Position numbers and translations under genes: made by a program
In this document: piece after piece, positions 24,704 to 36,130 of the stretch
How the letters are laid out: each line of letters starts with the position of its first letter
How positions within the stretch are numbered: position 1 is the stretch's first letter
The notes under the pieces: generated by a model
The model's input: only the letters and a program-made list of their open reading frames with translations
The model's database searches: none
What the model was told of the DNA's origin: nothing
Source: Bryoerythrophyllum caledonicum
Taxonomy: Eukaryota; Streptophyta; Bryopsida; Pottiales; Pottiaceae
Length of the DNA: 64,000 nucleotides
NCBI GenBank assembly: GCA_963971425.1
Contig: OZ020520.1
Span: 4,072,553 to 4,136,552 of the forward strand
Reading direction: 5' to 3'

Positions 24704-26060
24704 CTAGTGAGATGGAAACAAATCATCTGAATTGGCCCAAGATGTGAGGCCAAAATCCCTCCGCACGTTGTGCTGCAAGTATCCATTGTCGATCTTCTTG
24801 AATTCCATTGCCATATGGCGACCGCGATCAACAATTAAAATGCTTGCCACCTTCCATTGGTAGTATGTTTCAGCCAAGGTTGGAATACAAAGGCACAATG
24901 CATCATTTGGATTCCTCAATGTGTTCACTTCCTCCGTTCCGGCATTGATTGAAGATGACAATGAATCTTGGCTCAATGGACCATCAATGTCCACATACAG
25001 TCCTGTCAATTGGCCCATCAGAGGCACAACAAGTGGAACACGTTGTCGTTTAGTTGGTGTGTGAAAATCTTCCAACACGCCAGCCGTTGCAATATCAACC
25101 ACATTATTGATGATGGTGTCATCCACTTCTAGGGCATCATCAACCATGACTGGTTGACGGACTCGGACTTGGTGCAATTATTGTTGTAATTCATTGCGCA
25201 GATTGGTGAATTATGTTACATGTATCCTTCATCGCCGTTTCCAACATGAGATTTTTGATGGTTTCTTGCAATTGCGCAATGAGCCATCCTTTTCTGCAAG
25301 TTGACTTTGCAATTCCTCAATCTCATTGGTTTGGTTGTCTTGTACGCCAAATGGCACACTATAAGCTATGATTGGTCTAATTTTAGCCACCATTGGTTGC
25401 CCCTCCACAATATCTTCTTCTATGTTTGCAATGACTTCCACTGTCACTTGAACCTCTCCAATGTTGTCCACGGGGTCCATGTGTTGATCAACATAATAAA
25501 GTGTATAGTTCAATGGCACATGATTTGCTTCCACAGTAGTCCCAGTGGCCTCTGTTGTAGCTCCACGTCGTGCTCTTGGCTCACGAGCACCATCAGAATC
25601 AGGGTCCGGTTGTGATTCATATGTCTTGTACTCTCTATCGCTTGGCATAACCTTCATTCTTCTTCCCAAGCTTCCATCTGGGAATGTCGTCTGCCTTGAT
25701 ATGTCCCCCTCCGCCCGCATTGTAATATTCTTCACAAATTTCATGGTTGTCCAATCCACCACTTTGTGAAGAATTACCTCGGCATAGACCATTTTGCAAA
25801 TGAAGAGAGGTGCTTTATTGCATTCCACATGCTTGCTTACTGATGTGGCAGCACTGAATATACTCTTTGCCTGTGAAATATTTCCATGACTGTGGCTTGT
25901 CCTTCCAACCTCTGAACGCCAACTTTGCAAGGTTGTTTAAAACATGTAGCCTCTTCTCCATCTTCTTCCCCCCCGCTTTTGGGTTTGACCTCTCTGTCTC
26001 TTCCGATCTGCCTTGGTAAATGGCGCTGGTGGTGCTGAATTTGCCTCCATTGTAGCCCTC
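24704..26060 (-). pseudogene. Decayed element ORF, unrecognised
   Basis: The frame 25930-24704 is open apart from three stops between about 25227 and 25178. Further N-terminal sequence in another frame (26072-25815) implies a frameshift near 25930. The protein begins with a basic KRQRGQTQKRGG-like stretch, has an acidic middle and a heptad-like EELQSQLAEKDGSL segment, and ends in FGLTSWANSDDLFPSH. It looks like the first ORF of a plant transposon, but I recognise no family. Confidence 0.4.
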
Positions 26061-26351
26061 CAATAAACTCATGTAGGTAAAAAAAGCCCACTAAGAAGTC
26101 GAGCAATCAACCACCGAAAGGTAGTTGAAGGTCCGGATTCCTCTATGGAGTAATGTGTGGTGTGAAAATAGTAAGTCTAGAGCCCACCAAAGAATCCAGC
26201 TATCAGCCACGGTGAGGTAGTTGATGGCCTAGATTCCTAAGTGGGGAAAACAAAGTGAGGAGGGGTGGGTGCAAACTTCACTTAATTAGTAGGGGTGCAA
26301 ACGGGTTCTGGGAGGCACAAACGGGTTAGAGAGAGGACGTAAATTGGAAAA

Positions 26352-27290
26352 ATGGGGAAGGGACGCGAACGGGAACTTAAGACAAAATTTTTTTCAAGAC
26401 AATTTTTTTCCATTTCTTTAAAGCAATGCTCCAACAAAAGGCCAATCTATCAAGATTTGGATGCTCTAAAGGCCATAGACCCCATAGATGGTGTAGGATT
26501 AGATTTCCATAATGATTCTACTCCTTCCAATTCTAAGGAGAAGAAGAAGAGCAAGAATATCTCTGGCCACAAGAAGGATGAAGGTTATCCACCCAAGAAG
26601 TACATGCAATTCATTTGGGAGGTGACCATTGTTTACTATTGTGTTCGTTCACAAGATATGTTGAATTAAACATATTTGGAACATAGACATACATGGATCT
26701 TGTTACTCTAGGCGAATTTGGAGCATGAATTTTGGAGTCGATTAGATCAATTTGAGCAATTCATGGATTGCATGAACATATACTATTATTCTCCAAAATG
26801 GATGGCACAACACATGAACACATGTACAATAAACATCACACATGTGTTCCAATGCGTCGTAAAAAACCCAAGAGCAAAGATTGGAGCGATAGAGAAAAAC
26901 AGTTTCTCGAGGAACTATAATCGGTTCAATCTGAAGTATGTGGGAAGTTTTCATGGAATAAAACAAAAATGATGCCTTGGAATGAACAAGCGCTCAAGGA
27001 GGCAATGGAACAACACATGTACTCTGGAGTGGTGCAAAATCCAGAGAAGGAAAAAAATTGTTCCATTATCTAGTTTTGATGCTTAAAGGGGACACAGAAG
27101 GGTGCGAAAAGTGCGTATTGCAAATATGCCAGGTATTCCAATCCACATAGAATTTGCGGGGAAGCTTTCAAAGGCTAAAATTGATTGTGAAAAGTATGAA
27201 CAACGATCAATCAAGGCTCTTGTTTGCCCAATTCAACATCTTGGAGTGATTTTGGGCTATCCATTCAGAGAGCCTAGAATGTGATGGAAT
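26352..27290 (+). pseudogene. Degenerate element ORFs
   Basis: Short open pieces in changing frames (26352-26669, 26718-26972, 27102-27284) give protein-like sequence such as KKDEGYPPKKYMQFIWEV, WMAQHMNTC and LVCPIQHLGVILGYPFREP. The run of similar-style pieces suggests one decayed coding region. A SANT-like DNA-binding start is possible for the first piece. No firm assignment. Confidence 0.3.
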
Positions 27291-28115
27291 GGGAATTGCC
27301 TTTGCAAATTCCTCCAATTGAATAGCAAGGTGTTAGAGGCAGCAAACTACACTAAAGTTTTGAAAGTGAAGAATATCACCATGGGGAGTGCGAAAGAATT
27401 ATTGCCTTTTGAAAGAATAGAGCAATGTTGGCTTGGTTTTTAATATTTGTTATGCATCTAATCCATAAGGCAAAAACCATCCACAATGATTTAACGCCAT
27501 CAAATATTCTACTGCACTTTCCACCACATCAAGTGGAGAATGCATATATAAGAGTGTGATTAGGGATGGCAAGCCAAATTGTGGAGAATAAGGCCTCATC
27601 TTATGGTTTTCAAAATGAACGTGATTGCCAAGAAATGAGGTATGCCAAGCGAGGGGTGGCCTATTGGCCCTTGATTTGTTTTTTTGTATGGTCAATATAA
27701 TGATAAAGAGCGCAATTTGGAGCGCATGAAGAAAACACACCCATATTCAAGGGAATTGTATGCATTTTCAGTTGGATTTTGGCGAACATGATTTGGAAGA
27801 ATGACTCACAAGGATTGCAAAGAGCTCTTCAAAGATACAATGGGTGCAATTGCATTTTCAATGAAGTTGGATGCCCTCATTCACGAAGAGCCCACAAAGA
27901 GGCCATCACTTGCAAGAGTTGTAGAGGATTTAATGGGTCCCCTCCAACAATTTCCAGGTCCCCAAAAGTTGTTTTAGATATACAATTTTGTGCCATAGTT
28001 ATAGACATATGTTTTTAGCATACGATAATGTTTATTTAACATTTTGATTGCCTACATGGCCTTGTTTTTACGTTTGCAAAATCAATATAAATCAATTTTA
28101 ACCAATAAATTACCA
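27291..28115. other. No recognisable gene
   Basis: Probably the continued decay of the ORFs to the left. Frames are short and no domain is seen. Confidence 0.35.
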
Positions 28116-28119
28116 AGCC

Positions 28120-28500
28120 ATTTACAAACCAAAAAGACTTCAAAACTGCTCGTATTAGTGCAATGAGTAAGGAAGAAAACCAAAACTTTTATTTTTGTTT
28201 TAAATTATAGGATCAAAATCAATACTTATCAAGTAACATACTTACTAAATTTCATCAAGTTTGACGACAAGAATTGAAAGATTATAGTGTTTGCAGTACA
28301 AAAAAGGGCTTGTCTTCTTCCCTACGTTTAGTAGATCGGCAGACTTTGACTTCACCTAATGACCAATTTTTGCACTACACAAGGTCTAAATTCATTACCA
28401 CCATGTTAAGCATGACATTAGTTCCTAGTACACCAATTTTTAGAGGTAAGAATTTGGAGCAAAAGTCAACATTAGTTTCTTATTTAGGCTTCTTGAAAAA
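28120..28500 (-). repeat. Dispersed repeat, inverted partner at 53670-53990
   Basis: The reverse complement of this stretch follows 53670-53990: ACCTCTAAAAATTGGTGTAC, a GAACAAACATCATG-like block, an AAAAACTGG...CAAAGTCTGC block and a GGAAGAACAAAAA-like block appear in the same order. A further diverged copy may exist at 53100-53400. There is no coding sequence. Confidence 0.6.
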
Positions 28501-28574
28501 ATAACTTATTTTTTACCAATAAAAGTCAAATTATGTTTTGGATCTAGAATTTTCAATTATAATGTAAGAGCACA

Positions 28575-28700
28575 TTATGGTATGAATGTCTTCCATGAAA
28601 TTTGAAGTATTTTGCCTCCTGAAACTCTCAAAAAAAGAGTATTTGTCTAATTTGAGATACTTGTGACACGTATGTAGTCATGAAAGATATACTTCTACTT
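28575..28700 (-). repeat. Dispersed repeat, inverted partner of 2370-2500
   Basis: It matches the reverse complement of 2370-2500 over about 125 bp, including GCAAAATACTTCAAATTTCA and the GTATATCTTTCATGACTACA region. Non-coding. Confidence 0.55.
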
Positions 28701-29300
28701 GCCAAACCATGAGCCGAAAACTCTAAAAGTTTTTGGATTCTCATATTGCTATTGAAGTAAGCAATTACATTCCATTAGGAGAATTCCAAAATCAAACCTA
28801 CATTGGCACAAGGTTGCAAACAAAGGCTCGTGACTTGTCCCTACACCCTCTGTGGCAGGTTTTTCATACTAGCTTAGTCGACCAAGACCCTACAATCTTA
28901 TCAGAAGCCTGGAGGGCCTACATGGAAGCTCTTGGGGAGGGACTTTGATGTTGGTGTGGTTGCCGAACTTGTGAAGGGGCTCGAGGTGGACTCGACAAGA
29001 TTTGCCATGTGCACCAACAATACTTAGCGTAGTATATGGCGCAGGAAGCTTACGCGCGTGGTTTGAAAGGAAAAGTTCCGACTGATTGAAAAACCCGTCG
29101 CGCAGATTTTAGAAGATGACGGCTTTAAGCCGCATTTAGAAGGGGAAAATCCTGTGAAGCATGAGGGTGGCGAGCCATCCTTTGGAAAGATAGAGGTCAA
29201 GGCGTCATAGAGTTTGTTGTCTTGGATGGAGAAAAATATGAAGAAGGTTTGAGACGTTCTACGCGTTGTTAAGCTGTAGCCGGAGGTTGGCAGGAAGGAA

Positions 29301-29849
29301 TTGGAGGCAACAAAGAAGGATCATGCAGATCTTCTCTTGCAGGTTTCTAGTCAAGGTCAGTTGGTGGGGCATCCACCGCATAAGGTTAAGCTTAAAGTTG
29401 GTACATTGGCAATGCTTTTGTATAACTTAGATCCACCAAATGGACTATACAATGGCACTAGACTCATCCTCCGCCGTTGCTTGGCAAGTGATTGAGGCGG
29501 AAGACCTTAGAGGAGATTGTGCAAGATACGTTGCATTCATACCGCATATTCTTTTGATTACTCAAAACACTTGACTTCTTTTCCAATACAACGTAAGCAA
29601 TTTCCAATACATGTCGCGTTTGCCATGACTATCGACAAGTTACAAGGACAAACACTTTTTGTAGTTGGTATCTACTTGACCAAGCCTGATGTTTTCTCGC
29701 ATGGACGATTGTATGATGCGTTTTTCGTGCAACGGCTTTTGAAAATGTTTCGATGCTTTTGGAAGGAGAGTCACATGGAGATGACAAAATATTGCGCAAT
29801 GTTTTTTACAACAAAGCACTTTGGTAATTGCATTTATTTTTCAATTTGA
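29301..29849 (+). pseudogene. Helitron Rep/helicase relic (Pif1-like C-terminus)
   Basis: Two open pieces lie in the same frame (29301-29495 and 29517-29849). The first reads PHKVKLKVGTLAMLLYNLDP then GLYNGTRLI, the typical Pif1-type helicase segment. The second reads [20 protein letters not shown] then LQGQTL, VGIYL and [12 protein letters not shown], which are helicase motifs V and VI (usually NKSQGQTL and FSHGQLYVALSR). In Helitrons this is the end of the helicase half. It moves DNA by rolling circle, but this copy has a stop between the pieces and frame loss past FSHG. No Helitron TC or CTRR end could be assigned. Upstream 28830-29290 is GC-richer and may belong to it. Confidence 0.75.
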
Positions 29850-30159
29850 TTCTCCAATGACTTACCAATTTTTATCAAGTATTATAATGTCACTCGGGAC
29901 TACCCTTGCTCCATCGGGGACAACAGGCATTTACACTTGTCTCCTAAAGCCTAATTCATGGAAGTATAGTGATGAAGTATCTAACATTATAGCCTAATAT
30001 TCAACTATTGAATGAATATTGGATGTGTAAATTTTAAATCAATATGTAACTTCATTCTCAAGTCTTAAAGGCATATTAGCCTTCACATTTGTAGGTATCA
30101 ATATATGCTTGAAACACATGCTACATTCCTTTGTGAATGATTATGGGTGCACTTTAACC

Positions 30160-30800
30160 CCTAAAGAACAAAGCCTATGACCATGGCATCAATTCCAATT
30201 TCCATTCCAGTGTGTGCTCTGTTTCTTCATTAAATATAGGTGGAAATTTTTCAATTTAATTTTTCACAAATGACATAACATGTCTTGCTTATGTCACAAA
30301 AATTGGAGATGTTTTGGTGAAAATTTATAATTATTGTGATTTTTCAAAGAAAACGTAAAGAAAATCCATATGAAATATAACGTATGCTTAAAAATTCTGA
30401 AAATTTCACCAGCTAAAATTAGTAATTTGATCAACCTTGGTAATAGGCCCAAAGTTCAATTTGATGTATTTTATAAAATTTGATAGTGTATTGGAAACTA
30501 GACTTCATAAGCTTCGTTCATTAGTTGGACTTTAATTCAAAAAATATCGTTTGAATGACTTGAATTCAGATTTAGATCAGAAGCTAGAAGTTCCTAAAAT
30601 ACACTTCACTGAAATCCATGTCACAAAGATTTTGATCTTTAGATAAAACATGACTACCTCAATCAAGCAAGTTTCATCATCATCTATTACTTACACATTC
30701 AATGAACTCTCCAAAAAGAATTTGATGAAAAAAATCATTCACATTGATTATCATCCTTGAAATGTCATCCAAGAAGCTAATTTCTTGCTTCTTAGACGTT
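30160..30800 (+). repeat. Dispersed repeat, copy B
   Basis: The same family and orientation as 120-830, with matching order of ATCAATTCCAATTTCCATTC, AACTAGACTTCATAAG and AATGTCATCCAAGAAGC. It immediately precedes the SINE. Confidence 0.7.
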
Positions 30801-30920
30801 TCAGGGTTAAAGATGGAAAAAACTCTACATAGTGGTAGATAGAGCATCAACATCTCATTCCGAAATCATATTTATATCTTAGTTATGACATTCACTAGCT
30901 ATTTGTTTCATGATGAATGA

Positions 30921-31172
30921 AGGCACCATGGCCTTCGTGTAGTGGTTTGAATCATGGCACACCGCTGAGGTGGTTGTGAGTTCAAGTCCTTATGCCGGCG
31001 TGGTGCCTACCAACATAGTCCACCCAATTATGGTGGGGGGTCTTTAGAGTGTGGTGTATGGGTATCCAAAAAACCCTTGGGGGGATGACATTTTGGTTGT
31101 CTCTTAGGCACAAAGCACTTAGTGTAGAAAAGTGTTTATCCTCAAAAAGGGGGAGTAGTTCTATTACACTAT
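30921..31172 (+). mobile_element. tRNA-derived SINE, about 250 bp
   Basis: A Pol III A box-like TGGCCTTCGTGTAGTGG (30929-30945) is followed by a good B box, GAGTTCAAGTCC (30978-30989), the spacing of a tRNA gene. No cloverleaf closes, so it is not a functional tRNA gene. The 3' part (31132-31165, GTGTTTATCCTC...GGGGGAGTAGTTCTATTA) resembles the segment preceding the LINE tail seen at 57453 and 38756. A SINE could thereby borrow a LINE tail. No target-site duplication was found. Confidence 0.6.
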
Positions 31173-32160
31173 CCTGAAGTACCTTTTCTTTCTTGTTGAA
31201 TTAAAATTTGGAAATTTAAACTTTCACGTTCCAAAATGCTACCTCCTGCTAACATATGAACTACCAGTTTTAGGGTTTAGGACGTAAGGGTTTAAATATA
31301 GAATTAGGTTTCGGATTTTAGGGTCTCAGGTTTTTAATTTAGATTTAGGTTTAACCTCATGATATTCCACAATGCTACTTTCTGCCAACAGGTTTAGGGT
31401 TTGGAGTGTAAGGTTTAGGGTTTGGAGTGTAAGGTTTAGATTCATGATGTTTTAAGAATCAATTCTGCAACTTGTAGAGAAAAACACAATAGAGAGATTC
31501 ACATGCATACACGACCCTCATGAATCCACACTTCTAAAGAGAGAAAGAACGACCTAACAGCAAAATTGTAATCAACACCTCAGTTAAGACACTTGACCAC
31601 TTCATCAATTCTTAAAACATCCAAAATATATCAACCTCCGGCCAACAGATGAGCCAGTTTGCCAGCTCTTTCTGCAGCTTGTAGAGAGACGCACAATCAC
31701 TCAAAAGTCAAAACTCATAACCAATATCCTACTGTATGAAGAGCAGAGTGATGAAGAGAGAGAACTCAGGATGACATCTTAGCAACCAGCCTGAACCAAG
31801 AGCCTCTACACTCTACTAAACTTGTAGGTAACACCTCAGCAAAAACACTCATGCCCACATGATCGCTGTCGTTATAGCATCATGATTCTCCCATGGCCAT
31901 GTTGATGGTACTAGTACCATCATTTCTAGCATGATCAAGTAGAGGGTAGCAAGTTTCTCTCATGACCATGTTGATGGATGCTAGAACCATGATTCCCTCA
32001 TGGCCATGTTGATGGATGCAAGTACCATGATACTCCCACAGCCATGTTAATGGATGCTAGAATCATGATTCTAGCATGACCAACCAGACGGTAGCAAGTA
32101 ACGGATGGAATGAGGGGTTTGTACAGGCTAGGTAGCAGCAGCGTAGAGGAGTCCAGCATG
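31173..32160. repeat. Non-coding DNA with small tandem repeats
   Basis: No gene. There are two copies of GGTTTAGGGTTTGGAGTGTAA at 31391-31432. From 31890 to 32100, three to four imperfect copies of a unit built on CATGGCCATGTTGATGGATG and CTAGNACCATGATT occur. The latter lies just downstream of the P450 stop, which is on the minus strand. Confidence 0.5.
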
Positions 32161-32162
32161 GA

Positions 32163-34561
32163 TCATTGATAGAGGTGGGGAGGGAGGCGAGGTTTGGCAA
32201 CGCAGGGCAAGGGTGCAGCACGGGGCAGGGTGAGGCCGAAGAGCTCCGTCATGTCGAGGTTATGGGGGGCCATGGGGGCCGGGAGCGACCAGTGGAACGA
32301 GTGCAGCAAGCTAGCGAGCACGAACTGGACAATCAACACACCCATGTTCACCCCAGGGCACACGCGGCGGCCGGACCCGAACGCCAGGAGCTCAAAGTGC
32401 TGGCCACGCACGTCGACACGGTGCCCCTCTGCCTTCAGGAATCGGTCTGGGTTGAACACCAAGGGCTCCGCCCAGATGCTCGCATCACGCCCAATGGCCC
32501 ATGCGTTCACCAACACGCGCGTCCGTGCCGGGAAGTTGTACCCGAATGCCTGCGCGGCATGCACGGACTCGCGCGGCATCAGCAGCGGTGCCACCGGGTG
32601 CAGCCGGAACGTCTCCTTCACCATGGCCTGCAAGTAGTGCAGCTGGCCCAGGTCCGACTCCTGCACTACACGGTGGAGCCCCACCTTGGCGTCAAGCTCT
32701 GCGTGCGCCTTCGCCATCAAGGACGGGTTTCGCAGCAGCTCGGCCATCGCCCACTCTGTTGTCGCCGCCGTCGACTCAGTTGCCGCCACGAATGCGTCCT
32801 GGTAAAGGAACAATCAGAATCAATGCAGAATCAAAGATCAGTTTCTGCTGTTTTGTTGTCTTGAACAAGTTACCCCTCATTTTACATTAAACTAAAATCA
32901 GCTCTAAATAGTTCACATTTAACCATTACCCATGAAGGCCTACAAGCTCACAAGGCTTGGGAGAATCTATGAGAGTAAGAGATCATGCAAAACATCATTC
33001 ACACAAAGAGTAAATTTCATTGCAACCCTGCTTCATAGAAATCATTGTAGTTTGCTAATGTCTGCATCAATTGCCACAAAGGTTAACGTGCCCAAAACAA
33101 GCTAAAAATGGTCGTCAGGCCTTACAGGGACAATCAGCTGAAAGGAGAGAAAGGCCGCTGATAATCATCAGGGTTGAAATCATGGAAACTATAGAGAATT
33201 ACATGGCTTGAGAAGGAATTCTATTAACTTACCAGGACCATCGCCTTGACGTTCACTTCCGTGATCTCCTGCTTGAGCTCCATCTGATCCAGAAGCACGT
33301 CCACCATATCGTGCTCGCTAACGGGCACAGCGCCGCGGCGCACCCGGCGCTCGCGGTGCTGCGAGATGATGTCCGTCACGAACGCGTCCATGCGCTTCCC
33401 ATGCTCGCACATTTGCTTCTCCAGCCCGCCCAGGTCGAGCCACTTCAACGCTGGAATGAAATCCCCGGGAACAAACAGCCCCGCTAGGCGAAAATGCGTC
33501 TGGATCATCTCAGGAACGTCCTTCTCGATCTGCGTCTCCTCGGCGTGGCGCCGATTGAGCACCATGCGGGAGATGATGTTGGCGACCAGAGTCCCCAGCT
33601 GCGCCTTCAGGTCCACCGACCGCAGCTCGAAGATCGTCCGCATCAGGGCCGAGACCTCGTCCGAGCGGATGTGCCGGGACGCCTCCAGGCGCGCCACGCT
33701 CGTCAGCTCCATCGAGAAAATCTTCTTCAGGTTGCGCCAGCTCGTGTTCGATGCCTGGAACGCTACATCTGGAGGAAAGAATAGCAGACGAATGATGAGT
33801 GTCTAATTTGGAGAATCGAGGCGCCATTTTAGCTATATCTCTGTTTGATTAGTTCTTTTTTTTTCCTCTCTGCACATGTGGTAAATCTAACCTGCCCTAC
33901 TGCATCTATACAATAAAGAATGCTGTTAGAGTGCAGGAATGATATCACAAAACTTGATGCACAACAGTGCCTAACAAAACCTCGTGACAGATGAAACCAG
34001 ACGACACGAAATGTTATCACAAAACTTTGAATTGCACTAAGAATATGGCACCTCGAATTTTTTCCAGTACTTAACGAATATAGCCTAACCTTGACGGGCG
34101 TACATGAGATGGTGGCCTTGGGAAGTGTAGGGACGGGACCCGAAGTTGGCGTCCTGCGTCTTGAGGAACTCTTTCGCGGTCTCCGGAGACGAGCAGATGA
34201 TGCACGGCCTAGAGCCGAGGCGGATGGACATGAGCGGGCCGTACTTCTGAGCCATGTTGGCTAACGAGACGTGAGGATTCGCCCCGAGGAGGTGCATGTG
34301 GCCGATGAGTGGCAGCGCTGGCGGACCCGGGGGGAGGTTCACGCGGCATGCGAGCAGTTTTCTCAGTAGGAGAATGACCACCACCGCGGTTGCGACGTAG
34401 TAGACCTGTGTCCAGACAAGAAGTTTGCTCAGAAACAAGATTAAAACCCGTCACCAAACTCATATTCAGGACCTGCAACTCACCTTGAAGCCTTCGAGTG
34501 GCTTCAGTAACGGGACTGCCAGGGCTCCCATTACGTCTTCCGAGGCTTTACGTGTATCCAT
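32163..34561 (-). CDS. Cytochrome P450, CYP71-clan type, complete
   Basis: A haem monooxygenase of the ER membrane. Four exons: 34561-34484 (ATG at 34561-34559), 34405-34090, 33768-33233 and 32798-32163. The introns (78, 321 and 434 bp) all have GT-AG ends and join frames exactly, giving 521 residues, the normal length. Visible parts are a membrane anchor (residues about 27-45), the hinge LPPGPPALPLIGH, an I helix AATEST (315-320), ExxR in KETFRLHP (E372, R375), FNPDRF, and the haem loop FGSGRRVCPG (Cys457). The I helix is odd: families usually have A/G-G-x-D/E-T-T/S, but here it is A-A-T-E-S-T, so Ser replaces the usual oxygen-activating Thr. A first exon of only 26 codons is also unusual. 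Substrate unknown. The sequence recalls CYP71-clan enzymes of flavonoid or other phenolic metabolism, but the family cannot be fixed by eye. No frameshift or stop is present. Confidence 0.92.
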
Positions 34562-35480
34562 CAAGTTGAAGGAAACATGGCGCAACGGTCACACAGATCC
34601 AACTCCCTGCAACAAATCCTCTCGCAACCGGAACATCAGTACTTCCTCATTAATTTCCAGATTGAATTACCACTACGAAATGCTCCAGAATTCGGTTTCC
34701 ACTACAATCACGCACACAACTCTCGTCCCAAACCACCTTGAACGTTGGCAAACAATCCAATCTAACTAGTAACACAATCCAGACGGTACCACTCCAAAGC
34801 AACAATATCACTCCGACAACAATCTCCCCACTCAAATCAACAACAATCTCGGCAACAATATAGTTGGCGATTCTCTTGCAAACAATCTAGCTAGGTGGTA
34901 GCACTTTCCAGCCTCGGCAACAACCTAACAGGATAGTCGTAGTGCCACAAATGAGCAACAATCTAGACAGGTCACTCATCTAGACATTCCACTCCGAAGC
35001 AACAATCTAGACAGGTCAATCTAGACAACCACCTGAACCTCACTCATCTCTTGCGACACCGCCCAGAACATCCACGACAAGTACCTTAGGATCACCAATC
35101 TCATGTTCTAGCTCCCGTCTTCCTCCCTTGTTGACGCTTCTCATTAATGACCAACACTTTACACAGGTGACAAGAATCTAGGGCGTCCAGCGCGCTCATC
35201 AATGGCTAATGCACGACCGAGAACCGCCGATTAAAGCAATCGCTCATGATGAGCATCGACCCGGCCTCCCGGCAAAAATGTGGTCGAGTTGAGCTTCACA
35301 TGCCGCACTCTCACCGCGGGGAGCGGACCTGGAGAAGTACAAACTCCGCGGGTTCGGATCCCGATGGCGTGCGCAGCCTTTCTGTGCTGATTACTATTCT
35401 TACCACTGAGATGAGGACGACACCTCCAGGAATGCCAGCCTTTCCTTTTTCTTTCCTATTTGTTTTGGCACCGAAAAAAG
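34562..35480. other. P450 upstream region, with short repeats
   Basis: No gene. The P450 promoter should lie here. From 34780 to 35030 several imperfect copies of GCAACAATCTAGACAGGT occur at about 40-60 bp spacing. No clear TATA box was picked out. Confidence 0.4.
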
Positions 35481-35482
35481 AA

Positions 35483-35575
35483 AAGAAGAACGTTGGTTTC
35501 CGAAGGAGGCCGACGTGAATAAAGTGTCTGTTCGTTCCATTACTAAGACCATGCCCACTTTGGTACAAAAACAAA
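35483..35575 (-). mobile_element. Short LINE-tail/SINE copy
   Basis: A minus-strand copy of the repeat that ends in (TTC)n: AAAGAAGAACGTTGG, CCGAAGGAGGCCGACGTGAA, AAGTGTCTGTTCGTTCCATT and ACTAAGACCATGCCCA, matching 38624-38700 in order. Flanks TTTGGCAC and TTTGGTAC may be an imperfect 8-bp duplication. Confidence 0.6.
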
Positions 35576-36062
35576 AAGAGTTTGATGTTCCTAAGGTGTT
35601 TGTCATAAATTAACCCATAAATGACAAATCTTTCTGTAGAAATTTTATAGAATCTTTGAATTTCAACACCCATATCTAGCTACCATTTACATTCTAATTA
35701 TATCACATGATTTTTATTATACATTCAAAGAATTTTGAAAAAGAAAAATCATGAAATGAATATCCATCATTCGAAAATTATGGTCAAAGTGAGTTGAAAA
35801 ATGAAAAAACCAAGCCCCTCGGGTTGGGAAATCCGTTTAAGGATTAATGATCCTAAGGTATCTGTCGTGGATTGCAAAGAAGGGGAACCAAAAAAACAAA
35901 AGAAGAATGCCAGCCCTTCCAATGATCTAAACTTGCCACAAATGTATGCACGCGACGATTCCCGAATCTTACATCCCCTATACCCGTGGATAATCCGTAG
36001 ATTGCACCCCATGTGTACAGGTGTGAAAATTAAATATAGAAATTAAGAACTTGGGACCTCGG

Positions 36063-36130
36063 GGCGGGCGGAGTGAATAAAATGTGTGTTTGTTCTACCA
36101 CTACACCTATGTCCACCAGACATAGGTTTT
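36063..36130 (-). mobile_element. Degenerate short copy of the same repeat
   Basis: GGAGTGAATAAAATGTGTGT, TTGTTCTACCACTA and CCTATGTCCACCAGACATAG match the family, with more divergence than the other copies. The tail is lost. Confidence 0.45.

Noticed and set aside
29301-29849. A host PIF1 DNA helicase gene
   Set aside because: Only the last motifs remain, with a stop between and repeats around; a Helitron relic is more likely.
30921-31010. A functional tRNA gene
   Set aside because: The A and B box words are present but the arms do not pair into a cloverleaf; a SINE head fits.
32163-34000. Long ORFs on the + strand opposite the P450 exons (e.g. 32166-32864)
   Set aside because: GC-rich coding DNA keeps the opposite strand open; none has domains, while the minus strand gives a full P450.
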